This document shows, piece after piece, positions 1 to 6,783 of a DNA stretch of 6,783 bases (positions within the stretch are counted from its first letter, which is position 1; each line of letters begins with the position of its first letter). The translations under genes and the position numbers were made by a program. The DNA comes from Oscillospiraceae bacterium. GTDB lineage: Bacteria > Bacillota > Clostridia > Oscillospirales > Ruminococcaceae. Below the pieces are notes generated by a model. That model saw nothing but the letters and a program-made list of their open reading frames with translations, searched no databases and had not been told where the DNA came from. Location: the NCBI GenBank assembly GCA_016295145.1, contig JAEDLR010000077.1, positions 1 through 6,783 on the forward strand. Direction: 5' to 3'.

Positions 1-2239
1 CAGTAACCATGCGATCGGCTTCCAGCAGCACTGCCGCAATGCGGTCATCAACCTCGTCACGCAGCACACGGCGGATATCTCTTGCACCGTATGTGTGCCC
101 GTGGGCATTTTTTGCCACCCAAGTCAGCACCTCGTCATCCCACGAAAGGAGCGTATTACGCTCGGCAAGTGCCTCGGCGGTTTCTTTCAGCATCAGCTTG
201 GTGATCTTTGCAAAATCCTCCACCGAAAGCGGACGGAACACAATGATCTCATCAATTCTGCCGATGAATTCAGGGCGCAAAAACTCCTTGAGCGCCTTCA
301 TCGCCTTTTCCTTTGAGATGTCCTCCTCGGTGCGGTTAAAGCCCATACCCGTGGTGCGGTCGGTACTACCGGCATTGGATGTCATCACAATGATAGTATT
401 CTCAAAGCTGACGGATCTGCCCTGGGCGTCATTGATCTTACCCTCATCGAGGATTTGCAGCAGAATGTTCATCACATCGGGGTGCGCCTTTTCGATCTCA
501 TCAAACAGAATCACGGAATACGGCTTGCGGCGTACCTTTTCGGTCAACTGACCTGCTTCATCATAGCCCACATATCCGGGAGGCGAACCGATCATACGGG
601 AAACGGAATGCTTCTCCATAAACTCGGTCATATCCAGACGAATCAGCGGATCGGCGGAATCAAACATCTCCTCGGCAAGCACCTTAACCAGTTCGGTTTT
701 GCCCACACCCGTAGGGCCTACAAAAATAAACGATGCCGGTCTGCGGCGTTTGGTAAGCTGCACACGGGTGCGCTTGATGGCTCTTGCCAATGCAGAAATC
801 GCCTGCTCCTGTCCAATGACTCTTGCAGAGAGTCTGTCCTCCAGTTTGCCGAGCTTTGCAAACTCCGTCTCCTCGATCTTATCGGCGGGCACGCCCGTCC
901 ACAATTCCACAACCTTTGCCAAGTCCGAAGACTCTACGGCAACCTCGGCAGCAACGGCTTCCAGTTTTTCCAGCTCCGCCTTTTGATGAATCAATGCGCC
1001 CTTTTTCTCAGCCAGCAGTTGATAATCAGGGTTCACATCGGTTTCTATTTCCTCAATCTCAGCTTCCATCTTCTGCACATCGGCTCTTGCGGCATCCAAC
1101 CGCGAAAGCTCAGGGTGACGGATACTCGCGTGGGCACAGCCCTCATCCAGCAGGTCGATGGCTTTATCAGGGAGAAAACGGTCGTTGATATACCGTTCGG
1201 AGAGCACCGCGCAGAGTCGCAGCAGAGAGGGCGCAATTTTCACGCGATGGTACTGCTCGTAGTAGGTGGCAATGCCGCTGAGAATACTGATGGTATCCTC
1301 CAGATTCGGCTCCTCGACCTTCACCGGTTGGAAGCGGCGCTCCAATGCACCGTCCTTTTCGATATACTTGCGGTACTCACTAAAGGTGGTAGCACCAATG
1401 ACCTGCACCTCACCGCGGGACAGTGCCGGCTTCAAGATATTGGCAGCGTTCATGGAGCCTTCCGCATCGCCTGTGCCCACCAGATTATGCACCTCGTCAA
1501 TGAACAGGATGACATTCCCCTGTTCCTTGACCTCCTCCACCAGCCCCTTGACGCGGCTTTCAAACTGACCGCGAAACTGCGTACCGGCGACCAGCGCTGT
1601 CAGATCCAGCAGATAGATTTTTTTATTCTTCAGGTGGAAGGGTACATCACCGCTTGCGATGCGCTGTGCAATGCCTTCGGCGATGGCAGTTTTACCAACA
1701 CCGGGTTCACCAATCAGGCAAGGATTGTTCTTCTGGCGGCGCGAGAGAATCTGCACCACTCTTGCAATTTCACGGTCTCTGCCGATGATACGGTCAAGCT
1801 TGCCCTCCTGGGCGCGCTGACTGAGATTTGTGCAGTAGTTATTCAGAAATCTGAGTTCCTTCTGCTGCTTTTTTTCTTCCTTACGCTTCTTGCGTTCGTC
1901 TTTGCGGCTTGGCTTATCCGTGGGTGCATCGTCCTGGGCTGCATCCTGTTCCGATTTTTTCTCATTGGATGGCGAAAAGAGCTTCTGCAAGAATGGCGGC
2001 ATCATCTCGGCACCGCCCATCTCAAAGGATTCGCCGTCCATGATCTCCATCATCTGCTCGCTCATTTTGTCCAATTCATCGGCAGAGATGCCCATTTGTT
2101 CCATATACTCGTTGACCTGCGGAATATTCATTTCTTTGGCACAGGTCAGGCAAAGGCCCTCGTTTTTGCGCTCCTGCCCCTGCATGGTAGTAATGAATAC
2201 CACTGCCGGTCGTTTCTTACATTTGCTGCATAAAATCAT
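1..2239 (-). CDS. ClpE-like zinc-finger Clp ATPase (ClpP partner unfoldase), 3' end cut by window
   Basis: Hsp100/Clp unfoldase that should use ATP to thread proteins into the ClpP protease in the cytoplasm. The 746 visible codons start at ATG 2239, preceded by GGAGAG (2245-2250). Residues 4-7 and 30-33 are CxxC pairs (a Cys4 zinc finger) replacing the usual Clp N-repeat domain, as in ClpE. A charged Lys/Glu-rich linker follows (about 89-128). AAA domain 1: Walker A GEPGVGKT 177-184, pore loop GTQFRGQFE 219-227, Walker B ILFIDE 244-249, arginines 301-302. A helical, probably coiled-coil segment spans about 378-430. AAA domain 2: Walker A GPTGVGKT 508-515, Walker B VILFDEIEKAH 576-586, sensor-1 TSNAG 620-624, ClpP-docking-type MGF 632-634, RPEFIGRIDE 655-664, sensor-2 GAR 718-720. 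Only a few tens of residues should be missing at the left edge. Family is certain; exact orthology to ClpE is less sure because the UVR-like middle motif is degenerate. No CtsR box is visible upstream. Confidence 0.95.
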   Translation of the reverse strand, partial: MILCSKCKKRPAVVFITTMQGQERKNEGLCLTCAKEMNIPQVNEYMEQMGISADELDKMSEQMMEIMDGESFEMGGAEMMPPFLQKLFSPSNEKKSEQDAAQDDAPTDKPSRKDERKKRKEEKKQQKELRFLNNYCTNLSQRAQEGKLDRIIGRDREIARVVQILSRRQKNNPCLIGEPGVGKTAIAEGIAQRIASGDVPFHLKNKKIYLLDLTALVAGTQFRGQFESRVKGLVEEVKEQGNVILFIDEVHNLVGTGDAEGSMNAANILKPALSRGEVQVIGATTFSEYRKYIEKDGALERRFQPVKVEEPNLEDTISILSGIATYYEQYHRVKIAPSLLRLCAVLSERYINDRFLPDKAIDLLDEGCAHASIRHPELSRLDAARADVQKMEAEIEEIETDVNPDYQLLAEKKGALIHQKAELEKLEAVAAEVAVESSDLAKVVELWTGVPADKIEETEFAKLGKLEDRLSARVIGQEQAISALARAIKRTRVQLTKRRRPASFIFVGPTGVGKTELVKVLAEEMFDSADPLIRLDMTEFMEKHSVSRMIGSPPGYVGYDEAGQLTEKVRRKPYSVILFDEIEKAHPDVMNILLQILDEGKINDAQGRSVSFENTIIVMTSNAGSTDRTTGMGFNRTEEDISKEKAMKALKEFLRPEFIGRIDEIIVFRPLSVEDFAKITKLMLKETAEALAERNTLLSWDDEVLTWVAKNAHGHTYGARDIRRVLRDEVDDRIAAVLLEADRMVT

Positions 2240-2280
2240 AGTTTCTCTCCAATCCTCAGTGCAGGATAAACGGAATGCTG

Positions 2281-2289
2281 CTTATAACA
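2281..2289 (-). promoter_or_regulatory. candidate extended -10 promoter element for the Clp gene
   Basis: Read on the minus strand this is TGTTATAAG, close to the extended -10 consensus TGnTATAAT. It overlaps the stop codon of the CvpA-like gene. A start about 7 bases downstream (near 2274) would give a leader of roughly 35 bases containing the GGAGAG ribosome site. No good -35 hexamer is visible at 17-18 bases spacing. This would let the Clp ATPase be expressed apart from the upstream genes, but the evidence is a short motif only. Confidence 0.25.
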
Positions 2290-3193
2290 GCATCCACAGA
2301 TGCTCATAGAAGAACGAAAACAGCTTGGATGCCATCACCGTTTCTTCATTGAAAAACAGGAAATTACCGCCCCCAAGCAGAATCGCCAATCGGGTGCCAA
2401 CGGTCAGCAGCACAACCATCATGGCTGCCTCAATCAGACCGATTACACCGCCCATGATATGCTCAGTTGCGGGATAGATATTAAAGAAAATGCGGTTTTC
2501 GAGCATGGACGCAATCAGTGCCGAAAACACCATGATAATTGAAAACAGAATCAGGTAGGTAAAAATGCCAAACACCTCAACGGTACGCGCTTTGACAAAG
2601 GTATCCTCCACATAGATTGCCGCACTTCTGGCAGACATGGTAGAACTGTATGTGTTTTCAATCAGGGTATACATGACATTCACATCCTGTGCCAATGTCT
2701 CACGAAAAACAGCTGCGGCATAATCGGGCAGACCGTCCAACATCAGATCGCTGTAATATTCCGAGAAGGCATCGCGCATCAGGTAGTGAAACTGCACCTC
2801 TGTCACAGGCTCGTAGCCTGCCTTGCGCACAACATACTTATACAGATTCTGGATACACTCCTCCGTATCGGGAGGCAACAAAAACGCTTCTGTTTTGCTC
2901 TTCTCCAAATCCATACCGTAATTCTGTGCATTGACGGCATCGGTCAGTGCCTTTGCTGCATCAAAGTCGCGATTCATATCCACAATGGCATCAATGTCGC
3001 TTTCTCTTGCGATGACTTCGTACAAACCGGGTGCGGCAGCGGCACTCAGCAGCGAACCTGCCACAGTTGCTACAATGTATCCGATGCACATGACCAGAAC
3101 CTTGGAAACACCCCGTCTGGCATTGGAATAAATGAAATATCCCGCCACCAAAACCAGAGTCGCGTCAAACACCCACCAGAACTGCGTTGTCAT
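2282..3193 (-). CDS. CvpA-like multi-pass membrane protein
   Basis: A 303-residue membrane protein resembling the CvpA family, named after a protein needed for colicin V production in E. coli; its molecular role in Bacillota is unclear. Hydrophobic segments lie at about 8-24, 31-53, 207-231 and 247-273. The first pair, with the basic turn SNARRG (23-28) between them, is the typical CvpA start. A hydrophilic region of about 150 residues (54-206), rich in acidic residues, separates the two helix pairs and is longer than in compact CvpA proteins of about 160-180 residues. If the helices are right, both chain ends and this region lie on the same side of the membrane. ATG 3193 is preceded by GAGAGG about 9 bases upstream. 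It lies 68 bases after the propeller gene and 42 bases before the Clp gene. The family call is from N-terminal pattern and topology; the large central domain is unassigned. Confidence 0.7.
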   Translation of the reverse strand: MTTQFWWVFDATLVLVAGYFIYSNARRGVSKVLVMCIGYIVATVAGSLLSAAAAPGLYEVIARESDIDAIVDMNRDFDAAKALTDAVNAQNYGMDLEKSKTEAFLLPPDTEECIQNLYKYVVRKAGYEPVTEVQFHYLMRDAFSEYYSDLMLDGLPDYAAAVFRETLAQDVNVMYTLIENTYSSTMSARSAAIYVEDTFVKARTVEVFGIFTYLILFSIIMVFSALIASMLENRIFFNIYPATEHIMGGVIGLIEAAMMVVLLTVGTRLAILLGGGNFLFFNEETVMASKLFSFFYEHLWMLL

Positions 3194-3261
3194 TCGAGTA
3201 TCCTCTCTTACTCACAGCACACAAGCGCGGCTGTGCATTCTTTCCCTCAAAAAAAATAAAA

Positions 3262-4467
3262 TCACGGTGTTTCAATGCGTTCGATCGTATCATAGCCCAT
3301 CAGAAAGATATAAGACTCCATGGGCAAAAAGTGATCAAACCGATCAAATCGTTCGCTGTTTTTTGTGGTTGCCGTTGCAACCGGCTGCCCGTTATGGTCG
3401 CAAACTTCGATCGCGGTACGTGTCTGCACTGTGACGGTATCACCATCCACTGCCACATCCTTTACCGTCGAGTCAAAATCCATCATCACGGGCTCGGCGT
3501 TGTCATTTTTCAGCAGCGCAACAGTATTTGTTCGTTTTTCTTCATTGCGCAGCAGAATGGCAGCGGTATCATCGGAAAAATCACCGCACACAAGCGAATC
3601 GGGATACATATAGGTACTGCGCACAGCACCGCCTACATCCAGATAGGCACAGCCCACATCGCCCAGCACGAAAACGCCGCCATCCTTGGTATTATACACT
3701 GAAATGCACAACATGTCAAGAGGTGTGCTGGTCCAACGAGGCTGTTCGCTTTGAAAATCATAGGAATTGACCACGGATTGCAGCACGCCATTTTTTGTTC
3801 GGATACTGACAGCATAGCAACCACCGTTTTCGGTATCAAAGGTTACCTCAGACAACTGGTTGATGCAGTTTCGCTGATACACCGCCTTACCGTCCACATT
3901 GTACACAACCAGCGTACATGATGAGGTATCGGAGGTTGTCACCAGCGCAACCATGCCATCCTGTGATACACGGCCAAAGACGATATTATTGCTGCTGTTT
4001 TTCTCGTAGATGGTTTTACTTTTGGTTTCCAGGCGGAATCTTGCACTGCCGCTTTCATACACCAGCGCATAATCTCCTGCGGTCTGCAGCATGGCACTGC
4101 CGTAGGCGTGCTGTCTGGCATCGTCCAAAGAACCGTCTGTTTTATAGAGATACAAATATGTATCACTGAGAATCAGCAACCGGTCGTCAATGGAACCCGT
4201 CTGATACGAAGCGCCGCCGTAAATCGAAAGCGGAAAACGGTTGCCCGGAAGTGCGCCATCGCTTTGCTGCACAAACTGCTGCGACTGTCCGATCTTTTCG
4301 AGCTTCGGGATCCACAGCTCGCGGTTGGCATACAACACCAGAATAAAGGCACTCAGCACCACAAACAGCAGCACACGGCGAATCATGCGTCGTCTGCGTT
4401 TGATTTTCCGCAGTGTATACACATCCTGTACCGGCTGCCCACCGGAGTGCGTTTGTTGTTCGTTCAT
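3262..4467 (-). CDS. membrane-anchored beta-propeller-like protein, probably DUF5711 family
   Basis: A 401-residue protein of unknown function. Residues 1-31 are polar and end in a strongly basic stretch (KIKRRRRMIRR, 21-31). One hydrophobic helix follows (about 32-47). By the positive-inside rule the N-terminus is cytoplasmic and residues 48-401 are outside. The outer part is built from repeated short beta-strand units with aromatic/aliphatic strands and Asp-Gly or Asn-Gly turns, for example near 96-112, 131-155, 171-198, 216-238, 263-282, 301-320 and 342-366. This fits a WD40/PQQ-like propeller of about seven blades. No catalytic motif is visible. ATG 4467 has an AAAGGAG site (4472-4478) four bases upstream. 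The gene follows truA by 27 bases and precedes the CvpA-like gene. The DUF5711 name is from memory of similar clostridial proteins; a scaffold or sensor role in the envelope is inference. Confidence 0.75.
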   Translation of the reverse strand: MNEQQTHSGGQPVQDVYTLRKIKRRRRMIRRVLLFVVLSAFILVLYANRELWIPKLEKIGQSQQFVQQSDGALPGNRFPLSIYGGASYQTGSIDDRLLILSDTYLYLYKTDGSLDDARQHAYGSAMLQTAGDYALVYESGSARFRLETKSKTIYEKNSSNNIVFGRVSQDGMVALVTTSDTSSCTLVVYNVDGKAVYQRNCINQLSEVTFDTENGGCYAVSIRTKNGVLQSVVNSYDFQSEQPRWTSTPLDMLCISVYNTKDGGVFVLGDVGCAYLDVGGAVRSTYMYPDSLVCGDFSDDTAAILLRNEEKRTNTVALLKNDNAEPVMMDFDSTVKDVAVDGDTVTVQTRTAIEVCDHNGQPVATATTKNSERFDRFDHFLPMESYIFLMGYDTIERIETP

Positions 4468-4494
4468 ACTGCTCCTTTCACAGTCACGCCCTTT

Positions 4495-5256
4495 TTATTC
4501 TGTACGGGCAAAGTCCTTCGGGTCATAAAACACACGATTGAGATACAGCCCGTGGGCCATTGCGGTTCTGCCTGCGGCAAGACGGTTTTTTGCCGCTAAG
4601 ATGGCAGGCAGCCCATCGGGGGCGATTTTCCCCTCGTTGATATCCAACAGGGTGCCTACAAAAATGCGCACCATATTATACAGGAATCCGTTGCCGCTGA
4701 TATAGATTTCCACCATATCACCGCTGCGCACCAACGAAGCATCATAAATCGTACGCACCGTATCGGATTTTTCGTTTGCCTGCGCACAGAAGCTGTGAAA
4801 ATCATGGGTACCCACAACATCTTTCAGTGCCTGTTGCAGGCGTTCCTCGTGCAGTGGGCGGCGGTAATGATATGCCATATCCGTGAGAAAGGGATTTTTA
4901 CTTTCATGATTGTGGATGCGGTACAGATACTCTTTGCCTAAGCAAGCAAAGCGTGCGTGGAAGTCCTCCTGCACCTCCTCGCAAGAAAGCAACGAGATAT
5001 CCTCCGGCAGATAACCGTTGACGCCCCGCACCAGGTTTTTGCACGGGATGCGTCGATCTGTATGCAAATGCAGACAGAATTGGTTCGCGTGTACGCCGGT
5101 ATCGGTTCGGGAGCAGCCATACACCGTCAAAGGGTGATTCAGCACCTTTGCAAGACAGCGTTCCAGTTCCCCCTGCACGGTAACGGCATTGGGCTGCCGC
5201 TGAAATCCATGATATCGGGTGCCCCGGTATGCAATAAACAGCTTGAGTGTTCGCAT
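4495..5256 (-). CDS. truA: tRNA pseudouridine(38-40) synthase TruA
   Basis: Converts uridines 38, 39 and 40 in the anticodon arm of many tRNAs to pseudouridine, in the cytoplasm. At 253 residues it has normal full length. It opens with the conserved strand and loop (LKLFIAYRGTRYHGFQRQP, 4-22). The catalytic motif is GCSRTDTGVHA (47-57) with the nucleophile Asp52; the common form is G.GRTDAGVHA, so the flanking residues vary but the Arg-Thr-Asp core is intact. KEYLYRI (108-114) carries the conserved active-site Tyr110. GNGFLYNMVR (188-197) and the following VGTLLDINEGK (200-210) match the C-terminal conserved block. The ATG at 5256 has AAGGA about 9 bases upstream. The gene sits 20 bases after ecfT, the order seen in many Bacillota, which suggests co-transcription rather than a shared pathway. 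Confidence 0.97.
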   Translation of the reverse strand: MRTLKLFIAYRGTRYHGFQRQPNAVTVQGELERCLAKVLNHPLTVYGCSRTDTGVHANQFCLHLHTDRRIPCKNLVRGVNGYLPEDISLLSCEEVQEDFHARFACLGKEYLYRIHNHESKNPFLTDMAYHYRRPLHEERLQQALKDVVGTHDFHSFCAQANEKSDTVRTIYDASLVRSGDMVEIYISGNGFLYNMVRIFVGTLLDINEGKIAPDGLPAILAAKNRLAAGRTAMAHGLYLNRVFYDPKDFARTE

Positions 5257-5276
5257 AGATCGTATTCCTTTATATA

Positions 5277-6080
5277 CTACAGAAAGGTATTGAGCAAAAT
5301 CACCGCCGCAAACAACAAAAGGGTAAATCCAAGGGCGATATAGTCCCTTGCGCCGCTTTGCAGAATCCGCAGTCTGGTTCTGCCCTCACCGCCGTGATAG
5401 CAGCGACACTCCATTGCCAGCGCCAATTCCTCGGCGCGGCGGAATGCAGATACAAACAACGGAATAAGAATCGGCACCAGAGCCTGCGCTCTTTGCAGCA
5501 GATTGCCGCTTTCCATATCCGCGCCTCTTGCCTTTTGCGCCGCCATGATCTTGTCAGTTTCCTCAATCAGCGTAGGAATAAACCGCAACGCGATCGTCAT
5601 CATCATGGCGAGCTCATGTACAGGCATTTTCAGCCGCTTTAACGGCGAAAGCAGATACTCAATGGCATCTGTCAATGTGATCGGTGATGTGGTATAAGTC
5701 AGCAGCGCCGTGCCGGCAATCAGCAGACAAATACGAATGACCATAAATACGGAGGTCTGCAAGCCCTCGGTGGTGATTTTCAAGAATTTCCACTGCCATA
5801 GCACATCCCCCCCGCCCAGCAGCAGCAAATTCAGTATGCCCGTAAACAGCAGAATCGGGATAATAGGCTTCAGGCTCCTTAGAATCATCTGAAAGGGGAT
5901 CTTCGAGCAGAGCGTTGCGATCACGGTAAACAGCAATCCGGCAAGAATACAGTAGATCCGCTGCCCCAGAAACAGCATCACGAGATACAGCAAAGTAATG
6001 ACGATCTTAAAACGGGCATCCATGCGATGCACCACGCTGTCCATGGGGAAGTATTGTCCCAGTGTAATATCCTTCAACAC
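5277..6080 (-). CDS. ecfT: ECF transporter transmembrane coupling subunit EcfT
   Basis: Membrane subunit of an energy-coupling factor importer. It links the ATPase pair EcfA1/EcfA2 to exchangeable substrate-binding S components for vitamins or metal ions. The 267-residue length is typical. The start LKDITLGQYFPMDSVVHRMD (2-21) matches the conserved EcfT N-terminus and supports the GTG start at 6080. Hydrophobic segments lie at about 25-57, 66-90, 108-132 and 245-266. The cytoplasmic coupling region has the two short Arg motifs: ARG at 184-186 (QKARGADMESG) and CRC at 225-227 (AMECRCYHGGEGRTR). The second is usually Ala-Arg-Gly/Cys, but the key Arg226 is kept. The gene overlaps ecfA2 by 7 bases, so translational coupling is likely. 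No S component is encoded in the window, consistent with a shared group II module serving S proteins made elsewhere; the substrate cannot be told. Confidence 0.95.
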   Translation of the reverse strand: MLKDITLGQYFPMDSVVHRMDARFKIVITLLYLVMLFLGQRIYCILAGLLFTVIATLCSKIPFQMILRSLKPIIPILLFTGILNLLLLGGGDVLWQWKFLKITTEGLQTSVFMVIRICLLIAGTALLTYTTSPITLTDAIEYLLSPLKRLKMPVHELAMMMTIALRFIPTLIEETDKIMAAQKARGADMESGNLLQRAQALVPILIPLFVSAFRRAEELALAMECRCYHGGEGRTRLRILQSGARDYIALGFTLLLFAAVILLNTFL

Positions 6081-6783
6081 GGCGAAGCACCGCCCTTCAG
6101 ACGCTCCAACAGCATGGCAGCGGCAAATTTGACGGTATAGACTTCCTCCGGGAACACAATGCCCTTCTGTCGCAGCTCCGCAAACACCTGCGTGATCTGC
6201 GGCAAAGCAAGCCCCATCTGATCCAGTTCATCAGCTCTGGAAAAAACATTTGCAGGGGTATCATAGAACGACGCAGTGCCGTGTTCCAGCACCAGCAACT
6301 TCGATGCATACTTTGCCACATCTTCCATACTGTGTGATACCAGCAGCACAGTACAGCCTGTGCGCTTGTGGTAAAGGGCAAGCTGATCGAGGATTTTTAC
6401 CCTGCCAATGGGGTCAAGACCTGCCGTGGGTTCGTCAAGAATCAGCACCTTCGGTTCCATCGCCATGACACCTGCAATGGCAACACGGCGTTTCTGCCCG
6501 CCGGAAAGCGCATAGGGAGCCTTTTCCAGAAGCTCCTCGCGCAAGCCCACCGCATGGGCGGTCTCCCGCACACGGCGATCAATCTCCGCCTCGGAAAGCC
6601 CCATGTTCTTCGGGCCAAAAGCAATATCGCGGTAAACGGTTTCTTCAAACAGCTGATATTCGGGATACTGGAACACAAGCCCCACCTGAAACCGCACCTG
6701 ACGGCGGTCTGCCTTTTTTTCCCAGATATCCTTGCCATCCAGCAATACCCTGCCCGACGTGGGCTTGAGCAACCCGGTGAGCA
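6074..6783 (-). CDS. ecfA2: ECF transporter ATP-binding subunit EcfA2, 5' part cut by window
   Basis: ABC-type ATPase that powers the ECF importer as a heterodimer with EcfA1. 235 residues are visible; the true start, the Walker A motif and roughly the first 45-50 residues lie beyond the right edge. The frame stays open to the edge and reads LTGLLKPTSG at its first full codons, the normal sequence just after Walker A. The TTG at 6772 is therefore an internal leucine, not a start. In visible numbering: Q-loop FQYPEYQLFEE 37-47, signature LSGGQKRR 92-99, Walker B VLILDE 112-117, D-loop AGLD 120-123 and switch histidine 150 (VSHSMEDV). The Q-loop sequence and the place directly before ecfT favour EcfA2 over EcfA1; ecfA1 would be expected just upstream, outside the window. 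All visible catalytic elements are intact. Confidence 0.93.
   Translation of the reverse strand, partial: LTGLLKPTSGRVLLDGKDIWEKKADRRQVRFQVGLVFQYPEYQLFEETVYRDIAFGPKNMGLSEAEIDRRVRETAHAVGLREELLEKAPYALSGGQKRRVAIAGVMAMEPKVLILDEPTAGLDPIGRVKILDQLALYHKRTGCTVLLVSHSMEDVAKYASKLLVLEHGTASFYDTPANVFSRADELDQMGLALPQITQVFAELRQKGIVFPEEVYTVKFAAAMLLERLKGGASPC
6078..6098 (-). promoter_or_regulatory. ecfT translation start region: GAAGGG site, small hairpin and GTG
   Basis: On the minus strand GAAGGG (6093-6098) is followed by a 4-bp GC stem (6091-6094 with 6081-6084, six-base loop) and then the GTG start (6078-6080). The gap from the purine-rich site to GTG, about 12 bases, is long, and the stem overlaps the site. 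A ribosome finishing ecfA2 would melt this stem, which fits translational coupling of the two subunits. The pairing is seen directly; its effect is inferred. Confidence 0.3.

Noticed and set aside
455..2233. A 592-codon open frame on the plus strand, opposite the Clp gene
   Set aside because: It lies antisense to a strongly conserved coding frame with all Clp motifs; its translation is rich in His, Leu and Cys with no recognisable domain. It is an open shadow produced by the codon bias of the true gene.
3213..3235. Hairpin CACAGC/GCTGTG between the propeller and CvpA-like genes, near a T-rich run at 3244-3261, as a terminator
   Set aside because: In the direction of transcription the T-run comes before the hairpin, not after it, so it does not form an intrinsic terminator. 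I also found no GC-rich stem in the propeller gene's 3' end leading into the T-run.
4495..5256. Changed residues around the TruA catalytic Asp as a sign of inactivity
   Set aside because: Asp52, the preceding Arg50 and the active-site Tyr110 are all present, and the flanking positions vary in known TruA proteins.
5269..5297. TTGCTC-17-TATAAA as a promoter for truA
   Set aside because: The -10 overlaps the AAGGA ribosome site, so transcripts would start about 5 bases before ATG without that site. The -35 matches the consensus at only three positions.
6074..6772. TTG at 6772 as the start of the ATPase gene
   Set aside because: The frame stays open to the window edge and the residues before the TTG (LTG) continue the conserved region after Walker A, so the TTG is an internal leucine codon.

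Overview
The window looks like ordinary chromosomal DNA of a Bacillota member, most likely class Clostridia and the Oscillospiraceae/Ruminococcaceae group. That guess rests on mid-range GC, strong AGGAG-type Shine-Dalgarno sites, an ecfA2-ecfT-truA gene order, a zinc-finger (ClpE-like) Clp ATPase, and a DUF5711-like protein next to a CvpA-like protein. All six genes lie on the minus strand, so transcription runs from high to low coordinates. Both outer genes are cut by the window edges. The longest stretch without a gene is 68 bases, so there is no large non-coding region, and I see no RNA gene, mobile element, CRISPR array or long repeat.

In transcription order the layout is: (1) the 3' part of ecfA2, an ATPase of an energy-coupling factor (ECF) vitamin/metal transporter, running off the right edge; (2) ecfT, its transmembrane coupling subunit, which starts on GTG inside the end of ecfA2 (overlap 6074-6080); (3) truA, tRNA pseudouridine(38-40) synthase; (4) a membrane-anchored protein with a predicted extracytoplasmic beta-propeller, probably DUF5711; (5) a CvpA-like multi-pass membrane protein; (6) a two-AAA-domain Clp ATPase with an N-terminal Cys4 zinc finger, running off the left edge and lacking only its extreme C-terminus.

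Spacers between genes are -7, 20, 27, 68 and 42 bases, and I found no convincing intrinsic terminator. One read-through transcript is therefore plausible, perhaps with an internal extended -10 promoter in front of the Clp gene. The first three genes form the well-known ECF/truA housekeeping block. In Bacillus that block is followed by rplM-rpsI; here it is followed by an envelope/proteolysis trio (propeller, CvpA-like, Clp). That trio is the most interesting part of the window. A functional link among its members is only inferred from gene order, and I saw no clear sign of an unprecedented system.
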